Positions 52,286 through 61,377 of a stretch of 64,000 bases of DNA are shown one piece after another. The translations under genes were made by a program, and so were the position numbers. The notes below the pieces were generated by a model. It had not been told where the DNA came from and did not search any database. It was given only the letters and a program-made list of their open reading frames with translations. The DNA lies in the NCBI RefSeq assembly GCF_024171645.1, contig NZ_JALKAC010000002.1, positions 186,001 through 250,000 of the forward strand. The letters run 5' to 3'. Source of the stretch: Flavobacterium sp. HSC-32F16 (GTDB lineage: Bacteria; Bacteroidota; Bacteroidia; Flavobacteriales; Flavobacteriaceae). Positions within the stretch are counted from its first letter, which is position 1, and each line of letters begins with the position of its first letter.

Positions 52286-53683
52286 TTATTTCAAAATCAC
52301 TTTTTTAGTTATGCTTTTAAAATCATCATTGGCTATTTTTACGAAATAAATTCCAGAAGCCTGACTGGACAGATTTATTTCGGTATTTTCAGATATTGTT
52401 TTTTGTTGATAAATAACACTTCCCGAAGGCGAAATTACTGAAATAGTTGATTGCTGAGGTGCGTTAACTGTGATTCGATCAGCACTCGGATTTGGGTAAA
52501 GCGTAACTGTAGATTTTTCAATATCAAAAGTATCATTAGAAAGAGTGGCGTTTAGCGGTAAATAAAAATTACCTGTTAGTAAAAAGGAGTATAATGTTTT
52601 TAATGTTTGATGAAAATAATTATTTGGATCGTCTAAGGATTTTAAATCTGCATAAGAGTCATTTAAATGTTTTTGGTTTTCGCCGGCCATTGCAGCACAG
52701 GCAAACGCACCAACAAAAGTAGCATTATGCCATTGCCCGCTTGCGTTTCCGTTTTGGTTATAACCGTCTTTAATGTTTAAAGATCCGCCAAGGTTGATGC
52801 GAACAAAATCCGATGATTTTTTTGCGTAAGCTTTAGCATCAGCATTTCCGTACCATAAATAATCTACAGCGATTCTCCAGGGAGTTCTTGCAGCATCGTA
52901 AGTATACATTTTTCCAGCATTAGCATAACCTCCGGCTTGAGATGAATATGCTCCGGAAGCTTCACACCAATCCGAAACCAATCCGCCAACCGCATTATTT
53001 TTCGTTAGATTATTATTGATAACTGTATAGGATTTCGCGGCAACCTGATTCCAAAAAGCGGTATCATTTGTAAAAGTTCCAAAAGCTCTATAATAAGCAG
53101 GCGAGAAGTAGGACGGATTTGTAATTTGGCTTCCGCCGAATTGATCTCCGGGTTTTAAAACATAACTATTTGCTTCAACTTCATGATTTTTGATGGCAGA
53201 AATTAGAGCTGTGGCGTCATTTTTATAATTAATAGTTCCAGCACTAGACCATTGATAATCGGCAACAATAAGCGCAAAAGCAGCATCGAGTTCAGCATCT
53301 GTTGCTCCATTGTAGCCACTGGTTCCAGAACAGCCGTTAATTTTCCAGTTCATTACTTTATTTACATTTAAATTGTCTTTGTAATATAGCCAAAGACCAT
53401 CAAAAAGAGTTTTGTCGGCCATATAAACGCTTAGCAGCATTCCATATCCAATTCCTTCCGAAACCGTTTCAGAACGATTATCAAATTTTACACGATAACG
53501 CTCATTATAACAGGCTTCTACAAAATTGATTTTCCATGTATCATAATTGGTTTTAGCGTCCTGGCTATTTTTAGCAGTAGGCATTAAGCCGTTGTTGAAC
53601 ACAACATTGGCTGGAAACGGCTGCTTTTGTGCATTACTTTTGAGGCACAAAAAAGCAACAGTAATCAGAAGTAGGTTTTTCAT
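52286..53683 (-). CDS. Secreted glycoside hydrolase family 8 enzyme with T9SS sorting domain
   Basis: The 465-residue protein has a signal peptide (1-18, ending KSNAQ). A GH8 (alpha/alpha)6 barrel lies at about 20-370: VSEGIGYGMLLSVYMADKTL carries the catalytic Glu, and TDAELDAAFALIVADYQW carries the family Asp motif; ARTPWRIAVDYLWYGNADAK is a third GH8 block. The last ~75 residues (VTLYPNPSADRITVNAPQQS, ...GIYFVKIANDDFKSITKKVI) are a T9SS type A sorting domain. GH8 enzymes cut beta-1,4-glucan, xylan or chitosan; the substrate cannot be decided. Monocistronic. Confidence 0.9.
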   Translation of the reverse strand: MKNLLLITVAFLCLKSNAQKQPFPANVVFNNGLMPTAKNSQDAKTNYDTWKINFVEACYNERYRVKFDNRSETVSEGIGYGMLLSVYMADKTLFDGLWLYYKDNLNVNKVMNWKINGCSGTSGYNGATDAELDAAFALIVADYQWSSAGTINYKNDATALISAIKNHEVEANSYVLKPGDQFGGSQITNPSYFSPAYYRAFGTFTNDTAFWNQVAAKSYTVINNNLTKNNAVGGLVSDWCEASGAYSSQAGGYANAGKMYTYDAARTPWRIAVDYLWYGNADAKAYAKKSSDFVRINLGGSLNIKDGYNQNGNASGQWHNATFVGAFACAAMAGENQKHLNDSYADLKSLDDPNNYFHQTLKTLYSFLLTGNFYLPLNATLSNDTFDIEKSTVTLYPNPSADRITVNAPQQSTISVISPSGSVIYQQKTISENTEINLSSQASGIYFVKIANDDFKSITKKVILK

Positions 53684-53740
53684 AATTATTGTTAATTAAT
53701 TTAGGGACTCTAAAAGTAAGATTTTTTAGATATAAAAAAA

Positions 53741-53779
53741 ATCCCAGACTACAATTTTATAAATTGTAGTCTGGGACTC
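53741..53779 (-). terminator. tatA terminator
   Basis: Stem TCCCAGACTACAATTT/AAATTGTAGTCTGGGA; T8 follows on the minus strand. Confidence 0.9.
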
Positions 53780-53798
53780 ATTAATAAGTTGAAGGTTA

Positions 53799-53978
53799 CT
53801 ATTTCGTTTCTTCCTCTTGTTTTTTAGCAGGAGCAGGTTGATCGTCTTTAGCAGCGTTTTTAAATTCCTTAATTCCACTTCCTAAACCTTTCATTAATTC
53901 TGGAATTTTTTTACCTCCAAAAAGTAATATCACAATACCTACGATAACAAGGATTTCTGTAAGACCTAATCTTCCCAT
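53799..53978 (-). CDS. tatA: Twin-arginine translocase subunit TatA/TatE
   Basis: From the ATG at 53978 ([20 protein letters not shown]) it has 59 residues; the frame from 54023 adds 15 residues over the promoter and is unlikely. A single membrane helix at 7-20, then the [20 protein letters not shown] hinge/amphipathic helix signature and a Lys/Glu/Pro tail. It forms the Tat pore for folded proteins. It is divergent from the 54190 gene. tatC is not in this window. Confidence 0.92.
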   Translation of the reverse strand: MGRLGLTEILVIVGIVILLFGGKKIPELMKGLGSGIKEFKNAAKDDQPAPAKKQEEETK

Positions 53979-54025
53979 GACTATTATATTTAATGCCGAA
54001 GCAAATTTATTTTTTGTTTTCACCG

Positions 54026-54054
54026 CAAAGGTATATAGAATATACGAACAACAA
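54026..54054 (-). promoter_or_regulatory. tatA promoter
   Basis: Minus strand TTG (54054-54052), an 18-nt spacer, TACCTTTG (54033-54026). A second TAAATTTG box lies at 54009-54002. Confidence 0.65.
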
Positions 54055-54163
54055 TGGTTTTTGGATTAAAATATTCGTATATTAATGCGTTAAATATTTT
54101 ATAAAATCATTAATTTAATGATTTTGCTCTTTTTTCTCAGGCATCAGCAATACGATTAATTAC

Positions 54164-54171
54164 TATATTTG
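54164..54171 (+). promoter_or_regulatory. -7 box of the M23-like N-domain gene
   Basis: TATATTTG, 18 nt before the ATG at 54190. Confidence 0.5.
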
Positions 54172-54189
54172 CTCGTATAAATAAAGAAA

Positions 54190-54693
54190 ATGGCTAAGAA
54201 AAAGAAAAGAAACCTACGAAAGAAATTATTCATAAAAAACCGATTGATAATTTTGAATGAAGACACTTTTGAAGAAATTTTTTCATTCAGGCTTACCTTA
54301 ATGAACGTTTTTGTAACCTTTACTTTAGGAGGGATTTTTCTAATTTTAGTAACTACTTTCATTATTGCCTTTACACCGCTGCGTGAATTTATTCCAGGTT
54401 ATTCTTCATCAGAATTAAAAAGAAATGCAACAGAACTGGCTATAAAGTCTGATTCATTAGAAACCGCTTTAAGAAAAAACGAAGTCTATATTAAAGGAGT
54501 TCAGAAAGTTTTGAAAGGCGAATTAGATTATGCCAAATTCAATAAAGATTCTATTATGGCTGAAACCGATGTTCCTTCTGATGTGAATATGAAAGTTACT
54601 GAAGAGGAAATTAAACTTAGAGAAGAAGTTGCCAAAATAGAGAAAGAATCTGGTGAAAGTAAGGTAAAGAAAAATAAAGGTGACAAAAAATAA
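54190..54693 (+). CDS. Membrane protein resembling the N-terminal part of M23 peptidases, peptidase domain absent
   Basis: The 167-residue protein has a basic N-terminus (MAKKKKRNLRKKLFIKN), the segment LIILNEDTFEEIFSFRLTLM, one membrane helix at about 42-63 and PLREFIPGYSSSELKRNATE. Together these match the N-terminal region of Bacteroidota M23/LytM envelope peptidases. It then becomes coiled coil and a Lys/Glu tail instead of continuing to the H-x3-D / H-x-H peptidase domain. GH3 begins 11 bp later, so the peptidase part is really missing. It may be a truncated paralogue or a regulatory scaffold (inference). Confidence 0.7.
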   Translation: MAKKKKRNLRKKLFIKNRLIILNEDTFEEIFSFRLTLMNVFVTFTLGGIFLILVTTFIIAFTPLREFIPGYSSSELKRNATELAIKSDSLETALRKNEVYIKGVQKVLKGELDYAKFNKDSIMAETDVPSDVNMKVTEEEIKLREEVAKIEKESGESKVKKNKGDKK

Positions 54694-54704
54694 TACCACA
54701 AAAA

Positions 54705-56189
54705 ATGTCAATTAAATCAATAGCAGCAAAGATATTTGCCCGCAAAATATACAATCAAACACTTTCCTGGTCAAGTAATCCAGTCGAAACACAACTAGAA
54801 GTTTTTAAAAGTTTGATGCAAAATGCCAAAGAAACCCAATTTGGAAAAAATCATCATTTTGATACTATAAAGACATTTGAAGATTTTCAGAAAAATGTTC
54901 CTGTCAGAGATTACGAAGACTTAAAAGAATATATAGAAAAGGTTAAAAATGGCGAAGAAAATATTCTTTGGAAAGGAAAACCACTTTATTTTGCCAAAAC
55001 ATCTGGAACAACTTCTGGTGCGAAATATATTCCGCTTACCAAAGAATCAATGCCTACGCATGTAAATGCAGCACGAAACGCTATTTTGCACTATATAAAC
55101 GAAACCGGAAATGCCGGTTTTGTAAATGGTAAAATGATTTTTTTGCAGGGAAGCCCAATTTTGATTGAAAAACACGGAATTAAATTTGGTAGACTTTCTG
55201 GTATTGTAGCGCATTTTGTTCCTAAATATTTGCAAAAAAACAGAATGCCATCTTGGGAAACCAATTGCATTGATGATTGGGAAACCAAAGTAAATACTAT
55301 TGTAGGCGAAACGATTAATGAAAATATGTCTGTGATTTCCGGAATTCCGTCCTGGGTACAAATGTATTTTGAGCGTTTACAGGAAAAAAGCGGAGGAAAA
55401 AAGATAGGAGAAATTTTCAAGAACTTTAATTTGTTTATTTACGGCGGTGTTAATTACGAGCCATACCGTGCCAAGTTTGAGCAAATGATTGGCAAGAAAG
55501 TAGACAGCATTGAATTGTTTCCGGCTTCTGAAGGATTTTTTGCATATCAGGATTCCCAAAAAGAAAGAGGAATGCTTTTATTGCTGAATTCGGGAATTTT
55601 CTATGAATTTATAAAAGCCGATGAGTTCTTTACCGAAAACCCAAAACGTTATACAATTGGCGAAGTAGAATTGGGCGTAAATTATGCTTTAATCGTTTCT
55701 ACAAATGCCGGACTTTGGGGTTATAATATTGGAGATACGATTCAGTTCACCTCTTTGGCTCCATATCGTGTCATAGTTTCAGGACGTATCAAGCATTATA
55801 TTTCTGCTTTTGGAGAACACGTAATTGCAAACGAAGTCGAAAACGCAATGAAAGAAGCTACAGCCGGAACTAATATTGTAATAAACGAATTTACCGTTGC
55901 GCCGCAAATCACGCCAGCAAACGGACTGCCATATCACGAATGGTTAATAGAATTTGAAAAAGAGCCAGAAAATATTGAAACTTTTGCAGAAGCAATTGAT
56001 GATTCGATGCGAAAACAAAATATTTATTACGACGATTTAATTACCGGAAACGTTTTGCGAAAAGTAGTTATCAGCAAAGTTTCAAAAAACGGATTTCAGG
56101 AATACATGAAATCACAAGGGAAATTAGGCGGACAAAATAAAATTCCGAGATTATCAAACAATAGAGATATTGCTGATAATTTAAAGTAA
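54705..56189 (+). CDS. GH3 auxin-responsive promoter family protein (acyl-acid-amido synthetase-like)
   Basis: The 494-residue protein is a full GH3 protein of the adenylating superfamily. TSGTTSGAKYIPLTKESMPT at about 100-120 is the ATP-binding P-loop-like motif, YGGVNYEPYRAKFEQM at about 245 and ELFPASEGFFAYQD at 265-278 follow, then LGVNYALIVSTNAGLWGYNI, the second nucleotide motif. Plant GH3 enzymes couple amino acids to acyl acids; the bacterial substrate is unknown. It follows the M23-like N-domain gene by 11 bp in an operon. Confidence 0.88.
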   Translation: MSIKSIAAKIFARKIYNQTLSWSSNPVETQLEVFKSLMQNAKETQFGKNHHFDTIKTFEDFQKNVPVRDYEDLKEYIEKVKNGEENILWKGKPLYFAKTSGTTSGAKYIPLTKESMPTHVNAARNAILHYINETGNAGFVNGKMIFLQGSPILIEKHGIKFGRLSGIVAHFVPKYLQKNRMPSWETNCIDDWETKVNTIVGETINENMSVISGIPSWVQMYFERLQEKSGGKKIGEIFKNFNLFIYGGVNYEPYRAKFEQMIGKKVDSIELFPASEGFFAYQDSQKERGMLLLLNSGIFYEFIKADEFFTENPKRYTIGEVELGVNYALIVSTNAGLWGYNIGDTIQFTSLAPYRVIVSGRIKHYISAFGEHVIANEVENAMKEATAGTNIVINEFTVAPQITPANGLPYHEWLIEFEKEPENIETFAEAIDDSMRKQNIYYDDLITGNVLRKVVISKVSKNGFQEYMKSQGKLGGQNKIPRLSNNRDIADNLK

Positions 56190-56340
56190 AAATGATATTT
56201 TTTTACTCACGAAATATAAATATCATTTAAGGGCAGGATTTGTTAATTGAAATATTTAGTGGAGTAAAAAACAAAAATTTTCTTTTGGATTTATTAGGAT
56301 CAATAAATTCAAAAGTTGATTTTGAAAATATAAATAAAAT

Positions 56341-56730
56341 ATGGATGTTCATATACCCTACGAACAAGTTAAAAATCGGGAATGTGATTTTATAGTTACG
56401 TATAGATTTTTTACTCCAGATGAAGGAGGGAGAAAAACAGGAAATCCAATGCAGGGATATCGTTCTGATTTTATGTATTCTGGCGATGAAAAAGCCAGAC
56501 AACAATGGATGATCTGGCCTGAATTTTTGGATGATAAAGATAATGTCATTTTAGATAAATCATTCCAAGTTCCGACTTCAGGAAAAGCAAATATGTGGAT
56601 ATTAAATGATACACTTACAGAACTTCATAAAAGACGAATTAAAATTGGATTAAAAGCCTTTTTCATGGAAGGACAATATATTGTAGCAGAATGTGAAGTC
56701 ATACAAATTGTAAATCCTAATTTGAAATAA
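56341..56730 (+). CDS. Small protein with EF-Tu domain-like barrel, unknown function
   Basis: The 129-residue protein has no signal peptide. The segment FIVTYRFFTPDEGGRKTGNP followed by MQGYRSDFMY strongly recalls the EF-Tu domain III stretch EEGGR-x-TP-x-GYRPQF. This suggests a stand-alone EF-Tu-like beta-barrel, a type seen in some immunity or accessory proteins. No GTPase domain is present. Upstream (56231-56395) a second frame is open without a start. Function unknown. Confidence 0.6.
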   Translation: MDVHIPYEQVKNRECDFIVTYRFFTPDEGGRKTGNPMQGYRSDFMYSGDEKARQQWMIWPEFLDDKDNVILDKSFQVPTSGKANMWILNDTLTELHKRRIKIGLKAFFMEGQYIVAECEVIQIVNPNLK

Positions 56731-56850
56731 ACGTTATAATTAAATCACATTTCTAGTTTTCAACTAAAAATAATATTAATATTTCCTACTTTCGCTTGTC
56801 AAAAGTTAGAATGATCTTCACTATTTTGAAGATTTTTAAAATAAAATAGA

Positions 56851-58530
56851 ATGAAAGAAACCAAACATATATCAAGATCAAGAGCTCAGGAATCATCTGC
56901 AGCAATAGAAAAAATGTACATTACAATGCGCCATTTATTCAACCGTGGTTTTTACAAACCAATGGGAGTTTCCGGCGACAGCTTACGTGAATCATTATTA
57001 GCATTACGCCCGGAAATCTACGGAAATATTGCTGAAGAAAAAGTAGAACTAAACGGACTTTTATACGTTATAGAACGTCTTCCAATAGGAATTGAACAAT
57101 GTAGATTCATCAACTTAACTTCAGATGAAGGATATTCTAAATCACATTTTCAGCCAATTGTTCCTCCAAAAAGAAGAAGAAACTGCTACAGAATCGACGA
57201 AGAGCAAATGAATGTCGAAATCACGCGCGGACGATCTGATATTTATGATATCCTGACGCATTTGACTTTTATTTTCATTGAATCTCATAAAATTAAAAAC
57301 AGAGTTTTAGTTGATGATGGAGGAGAAGTTTCTCGTGATTGGCTAAAATTAGAACAAGCTGTAACACAAACTAAAAAGCTATCGCAGATTGAAAAAGAAA
57401 AAGCAATTTCGCACGTAGCCAATATTTTGGCCAGAACTTTTGAAGAGGTTTTGGATATCTATGATGCTTTTGGTTCTGAAAGTGCGCCAGATCGTTTCCT
57501 TCATGTTATTTATTGGCTAGGAAAATTAGCGATCGAAGAAATTGTCGAAAATAACAAACGTACGATTACTTTTAGTCCGGTTTTGCGTGAACGTTTAGGA
57601 CACCATATTCATGGAGAAATCTGGGCTACCAATATCAAGGAAGTTTTAAAAGCAAACAATCTTTTAAAACGTCCAATTCACGTAATAAGTGCCAATATGC
57701 ACAGCGTGATGAACTCGATTTTTGCAACGCCTTTATTAACATCAAAATATAAAGGCAAAACAGATTTCTTTATTTATGAGGAATTAAGCAGCTCGGGTTC
57801 AAAAGAAATAAGAACTCAGGTTGAAGAATTAGCAATGAAAAACGGAATGATTTCTCTTCCGGACACTTCGGGAACTAATATTGATGTTCAAATTTTTGAT
57901 ACCGCTAAAATTGACTGGTCAAAAACAGCCTTTTCATACGCTAATATCGACGAAGAAAAACCGGTAATTATCGTAATGGATTATGCTTTTGGAGAACAGG
58001 CTTATGAAACAATCGACGAGCTTTTAAAACCATTTAAAAAAGAAACTTTACTAAACGTAAAATCAGTTTCGATTATGGGTAAAGCCGGAATTCTTGAAGG
58101 TGGAAAAGGGGATATCATGATTCCTTCGGCACATATAAATGAAGGAACGGCGGATAACTATTTCTTCGAAAATGAATTAACAGGCGCGATGTTCGAAGGA
58201 AATGACATAGACGTTTACGAAGGTGCAATGGTTACCGTTTTAGGAACTTCACTGCAAAACAGAGATTTATTGAAATTTTTCCACGAATCGACCTGGGGTG
58301 TAATTGGTCTTGAAATGGAAGGTTCGTATTACCAAAAAGCAATTCAGTCGGCATCAAAAATTAGAAAAAGCGTGCCGCACGATATTAAAGTTCGTTACGC
58401 TTATTATGCTTCAGATAATCCGTTGGAAACAGGAAGTACATTAGCTTCTGGAGGATTGGGAACAACAGGAGTAAAACCAACGTATTTAATTACCATTAAG
58501 ATTCTAGAACAGATTTTCAACATCAAATAA
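56851..58530 (+). CDS. DUF6909-like protein
   Basis: The 559-residue protein begins MKETKHISRSRAQESSAAIE and is highly conserved in style (KMYITMRHLFNRGFYKPMGV; RSDIYDILTHLTFIFIESHK; IKVRYAYYASDNPLETGSTL). I assign it to the DUF6909-type proteins of Flavobacteriia with moderate confidence. The C-terminal part has a nucleoside-phosphorylase-like feel (GLEMEGSYYQKAI near 485), but I cannot support a reaction. The gene is immediately followed by the polysaccharide locus (8 bp to the Wzz-like gene). Confidence 0.65.
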   Translation: MKETKHISRSRAQESSAAIEKMYITMRHLFNRGFYKPMGVSGDSLRESLLALRPEIYGNIAEEKVELNGLLYVIERLPIGIEQCRFINLTSDEGYSKSHFQPIVPPKRRRNCYRIDEEQMNVEITRGRSDIYDILTHLTFIFIESHKIKNRVLVDDGGEVSRDWLKLEQAVTQTKKLSQIEKEKAISHVANILARTFEEVLDIYDAFGSESAPDRFLHVIYWLGKLAIEEIVENNKRTITFSPVLRERLGHHIHGEIWATNIKEVLKANNLLKRPIHVISANMHSVMNSIFATPLLTSKYKGKTDFFIYEELSSSGSKEIRTQVEELAMKNGMISLPDTSGTNIDVQIFDTAKIDWSKTAFSYANIDEEKPVIIVMDYAFGEQAYETIDELLKPFKKETLLNVKSVSIMGKAGILEGGKGDIMIPSAHINEGTADNYFFENELTGAMFEGNDIDVYEGAMVTVLGTSLQNRDLLKFFHESTWGVIGLEMEGSYYQKAIQSASKIRKSVPHDIKVRYAYYASDNPLETGSTLASGGLGTTGVKPTYLITIKILEQIFNIK

Positions 58531-58538
58531 AAGGATAA

Positions 58539-59516
58539 ATGAGTACAAAAGTACCACAAGAGAATATAGATCAAGAGGTTAACATTGATATTTCGAAAAG
58601 TATTAGTACTTTTTTAGATAAAATTAATGCCTATACTTTTCGTTTCATTCACTTTTTCGTTCGAAACTGGATTTTAGTTCTAATTATAGTGGGTTTTGGT
58701 TTTGGTTTTGGCTGGTATTTAGATGTCAAAGAAAAATCATATGATAATGAGATAATTGTTACTCCAAATTTTGGAAGTGTAGACTATTTGTATTCAAAAG
58801 TTAATTTATTACAAGCAAAAATTATTTCAGGAGACACTGTTTTTTTGAAGGATGTAGTAGGTATTTCACACCCAAAAGCAATAAAAAAGATTGAAATAAA
58901 ACCTATTTCAGATGCTTTTAAGTTTGTTGAAGATAAGGATCAAAATTTTGAACTTATTAAATTAATGGCCGAAGATGGTGATATTAATAAGGTTTTAGTA
59001 GATAATGTTACAAGTAAAAATTATACTTTTCATACTATTAAATTTGTCACAAATGAGATAAATGATGAAAAAGCTTTTACTGCTCCGTTAATGAAATATT
59101 TCAATAGTTCTGAATATTTTAATTCAATTCAGAAAATAGGATTTAAAAATCTTGAACAGCAAATTGCCCAAAATGACAGCATTGTAGCTCAGATAGATAA
59201 TATTTTAAACAGTTTTTCAAGTACAGTAAAAAACACTTCAAAAAATGATAAGCTTATTTATTATAATGAAAATACACAACTGAATGATATTATAAAAACC
59301 AAGCAATATTTAGTAAACGAACAAGGAAAAAATAAATTGAAATTAGTTAGTTTTGATAAAACAATTAAAGAAATCAATTCAACTTTAAACATAAAAAAAA
59401 CAAATTCTTTAAATGGAAAATTAAAATTAGTGTTTCCGGTTTTATTTCTTTTCATTTTTCTTTTCATATATCTTTTTAAAGAGTTTTATAAAAGACAAAA
59501 GCATTTAAGATTATAA
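58539..59516 (+). CDS. Wzz-like polysaccharide chain-length determinant
   Basis: The 325-residue protein has two membrane helices at about 40-60 (NWILVLIIVGFGFGFGWYL) and 297-315 (LKLVFPVLFLFIFLFIYLF) around a ~230-residue periplasmic part with a coiled coil (200-280). This is the PCP/Wzz layout. No kinase domain is attached. It would set the length of an O-antigen- or capsule-like glycan. It starts the run of genes continuing to the right edge, 8 bp after the DUF6909-like gene, and no terminator is seen between. Confidence 0.8.
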   Translation: MSTKVPQENIDQEVNIDISKSISTFLDKINAYTFRFIHFFVRNWILVLIIVGFGFGFGWYLDVKEKSYDNEIIVTPNFGSVDYLYSKVNLLQAKIISGDTVFLKDVVGISHPKAIKKIEIKPISDAFKFVEDKDQNFELIKLMAEDGDINKVLVDNVTSKNYTFHTIKFVTNEINDEKAFTAPLMKYFNSSEYFNSIQKIGFKNLEQQIAQNDSIVAQIDNILNSFSSTVKNTSKNDKLIYYNENTQLNDIIKTKQYLVNEQGKNKLKLVSFDKTIKEINSTLNIKKTNSLNGKLKLVFPVLFLFIFLFIYLFKEFYKRQKHLRL

Positions 59517-59560
59517 AACTAAATGTGAAAAAAAATATATTTATGCTCAAAAAATGCCCA

Positions 59561-60070
59561 ATGAAGATAAAATTTTTAGTTTCAGTTTTAATAAGTGTAC
59601 TTCTTTTCAGTTCTTGTAAAGAAGAAAAAGTTGTGAAAGAAAAAGAAGTTTTTTCTGTTATTGTGGAAGGAATATTCGAGAAAAATGATAAAATACAAGT
59701 TTTTTATTTAATAGCTGGAGATGTTTGGAAGGATACAAACTCAGTTTCGCGACCTGTTTATGCTTCTAAAGAAATGCAGAAAATTGTAGTCAATTTTCCG
59801 GATAAAGTTGTTCCAGAAAATATAAGAGTTGATTTAGGTTTCAATCCTACTCAGTCTAATGTCACTGTTAAAAACATTTCGGTAAAATATAAATCAAAAA
59901 TAATTAATGGTGATTTTGAAAAGTACACAAAATACTTTTATCCTAATGAATTTGTGACATGGGACCCAAATTATTTTGGTTACAAATTAAATGTTATCAA
60001 CGATAAATATGACCCATTTTTAATGGGCAATGATGAACTTGCTATTCAGTTAGTAAAAATTACAGAATAA
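59561..60070 (+). CDS. Lipoprotein of the polysaccharide locus
   Basis: The ATG at 59561 gives a clear lipoprotein signal (MKIKFLVSVLISVLLFSSCK, Cys19) and 169 residues; upstream GTG (59525) and ATG (59543) starts would lengthen the basic leader. The mature part is beta-rich (VFSVIVEGIFEKNDKIQVFY, VNFPDKVVPENIRVDLGFNP) without recognised motifs. A similar small lipoprotein often stands between Wzz and Wzx in flavobacterial glycan loci. Own terminator follows at 60073. Confidence 0.7.
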   Translation: MKIKFLVSVLISVLLFSSCKEEKVVKEKEVFSVIVEGIFEKNDKIQVFYLIAGDVWKDTNSVSRPVYASKEMQKIVVNFPDKVVPENIRVDLGFNPTQSNVTVKNISVKYKSKIINGDFEKYTKYFYPNEFVTWDPNYFGYKLNVINDKYDPFLMGNDELAIQLVKITE

Positions 60071-60072
60071 CA

Positions 60073-60104
60073 AAAAACTACTTCAAACTCTGAAGTAGTT
60101 TTTT
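60073..60104 (+). terminator. Terminator after the lipoprotein gene
   Basis: Stem AAAAACTACTTCA/TGAAGTAGTTTTT with a 5-nt loop and a T-run. Confidence 0.9.
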
Positions 60105-60129
60105 GCTTTTAGTTACACCTTTTAAACTA

Positions 60130-61377
60130 ATGAATTTAAAAAAGATTGAATTTAAAGAAATTCGAAACTATTTAGTTTTCGGATCTGGTCAGTTTGTTAA
60201 TTTATTAGCCCCTTTACTTGTAGCTCCTTATGTAATATCAGTTTGTGGGATCGAGCAGTGGGGAAAAATAGGAGCGGCAACATCTTTTTTTATAATATTA
60301 GAAATATTCATAGATTTTGGTTCTAAACTTTTAGGAGTAAAAGAAATAAGTTCTAATAAAGAAAATAAGAATCGTGTTTCAGAATATCTTAGTACTACTT
60401 ATGCGTTTCGATTGATTGTCTTACTATTTATTCTTGTTTGTCTTGTTTTAGCTTTAGTTTTAATACCAGATTTAGATCTCAAACTATATTTATTTGGATC
60501 ATGGCTACTAATATCTCAATTTTTTAATCCTATTTGGTTTTATATTGGAGTAGAGAATTTTAAAAAAATTAATAAAATAATAATGCTTTCTAAAGCAATG
60601 TATGTTCTTTTGGTGTATGTGATAGTAAATCAAAAATCAGACTATATATATGTAATTTTTTTGCTGGGAATATCTAACACAATTTTTTATTCTTATTATT
60701 ATTTAAAAATATTCAAAGAATATAAAATGTCCTTACAATCTGTTTCAAAAAATAAGTTAATAGATAGTGTAAAAAGAGAATATCCCATAGTAATTTCAAA
60801 TTTATCAATATCTGTGTACACCAATTTCCCCATTTTGATTATAAAATACATTTTGGGAGATTTTTATGCTGGTATTTATAAAATAGGAGATATGTTTTTA
60901 GGAATTTTAAGAAGTTATTTAGTAGTTTTTTTTAATGTAAGTTTTCCTAAATTTTGCCATATATATATCGAAAATAAAAAAGAAGCGGTCGCTTATTTGA
61001 AGAAAATAAATATAGTTAATATTATATTTTTAGCATTGATAGTTACTATTTTATACTTTATGTCATTTTTCTTCTTAAATGAGTTTAATCTGGACAAAAA
61101 GCTATCGAATTCGCTGCTATTTTGCACTAACTTTTTATTTATTTCGCTGATAATTGCTTTAAATATACCCTTTTATCAAATGTTGATATTAAAAAACCGT
61201 CAAAATAAAATTGCCCGTATATCATTTTTTGGATCTTTATTAATGTTTGTAAGCTGTTATTTTCTATCAAAAAATTTCAATTTGCAAGGAAGTGTAATTT
61301 CAATATATATTGTCGAAATATTTATAACGACATCTATTATTATATCAAGTTTATCCCTTTTTAAAAAGAATGATTAA
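60130..61377 (+). CDS. Wzx-like polysaccharide flippase
   Basis: From the ATG at 60130 (MNLKKIEFKEIRNYLVFGSG) it has 415 residues and about 12 membrane segments. FGSGQFVNLLAPLLVAPYVISVCG is the typical MOP/Wzx opening, with SGIEQWG-like loops and a conserved Arg/Lys-rich cytoplasmic linker. It flips lipid-linked glycan units across the inner membrane. It overlaps the next gene by 8 bp. Codons are markedly AT-rich, as is usual for such loci. Confidence 0.85.
   Translation: MNLKKIEFKEIRNYLVFGSGQFVNLLAPLLVAPYVISVCGIEQWGKIGAATSFFIILEIFIDFGSKLLGVKEISSNKENKNRVSEYLSTTYAFRLIVLLFILVCLVLALVLIPDLDLKLYLFGSWLLISQFFNPIWFYIGVENFKKINKIIMLSKAMYVLLVYVIVNQKSDYIYVIFLLGISNTIFYSYYYLKIFKEYKMSLQSVSKNKLIDSVKREYPIVISNLSISVYTNFPILIIKYILGDFYAGIYKIGDMFLGILRSYLVVFFNVSFPKFCHIYIENKKEAVAYLKKINIVNIIFLALIVTILYFMSFFFLNEFNLDKKLSNSLLFCTNFLFISLIIALNIPFYQMLILKNRQNKIARISFFGSLLMFVSCYFLSKNFNLQGSVISIYIVEIFITTSIIISSLSLFKKND

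Noticed and set aside
56227..56505. Minus-strand ORF opposite the EF-Tu-like small gene
   Set aside because: It is a shadow of two plus-strand frames; the plus-strand gene has a recognisable domain pattern.
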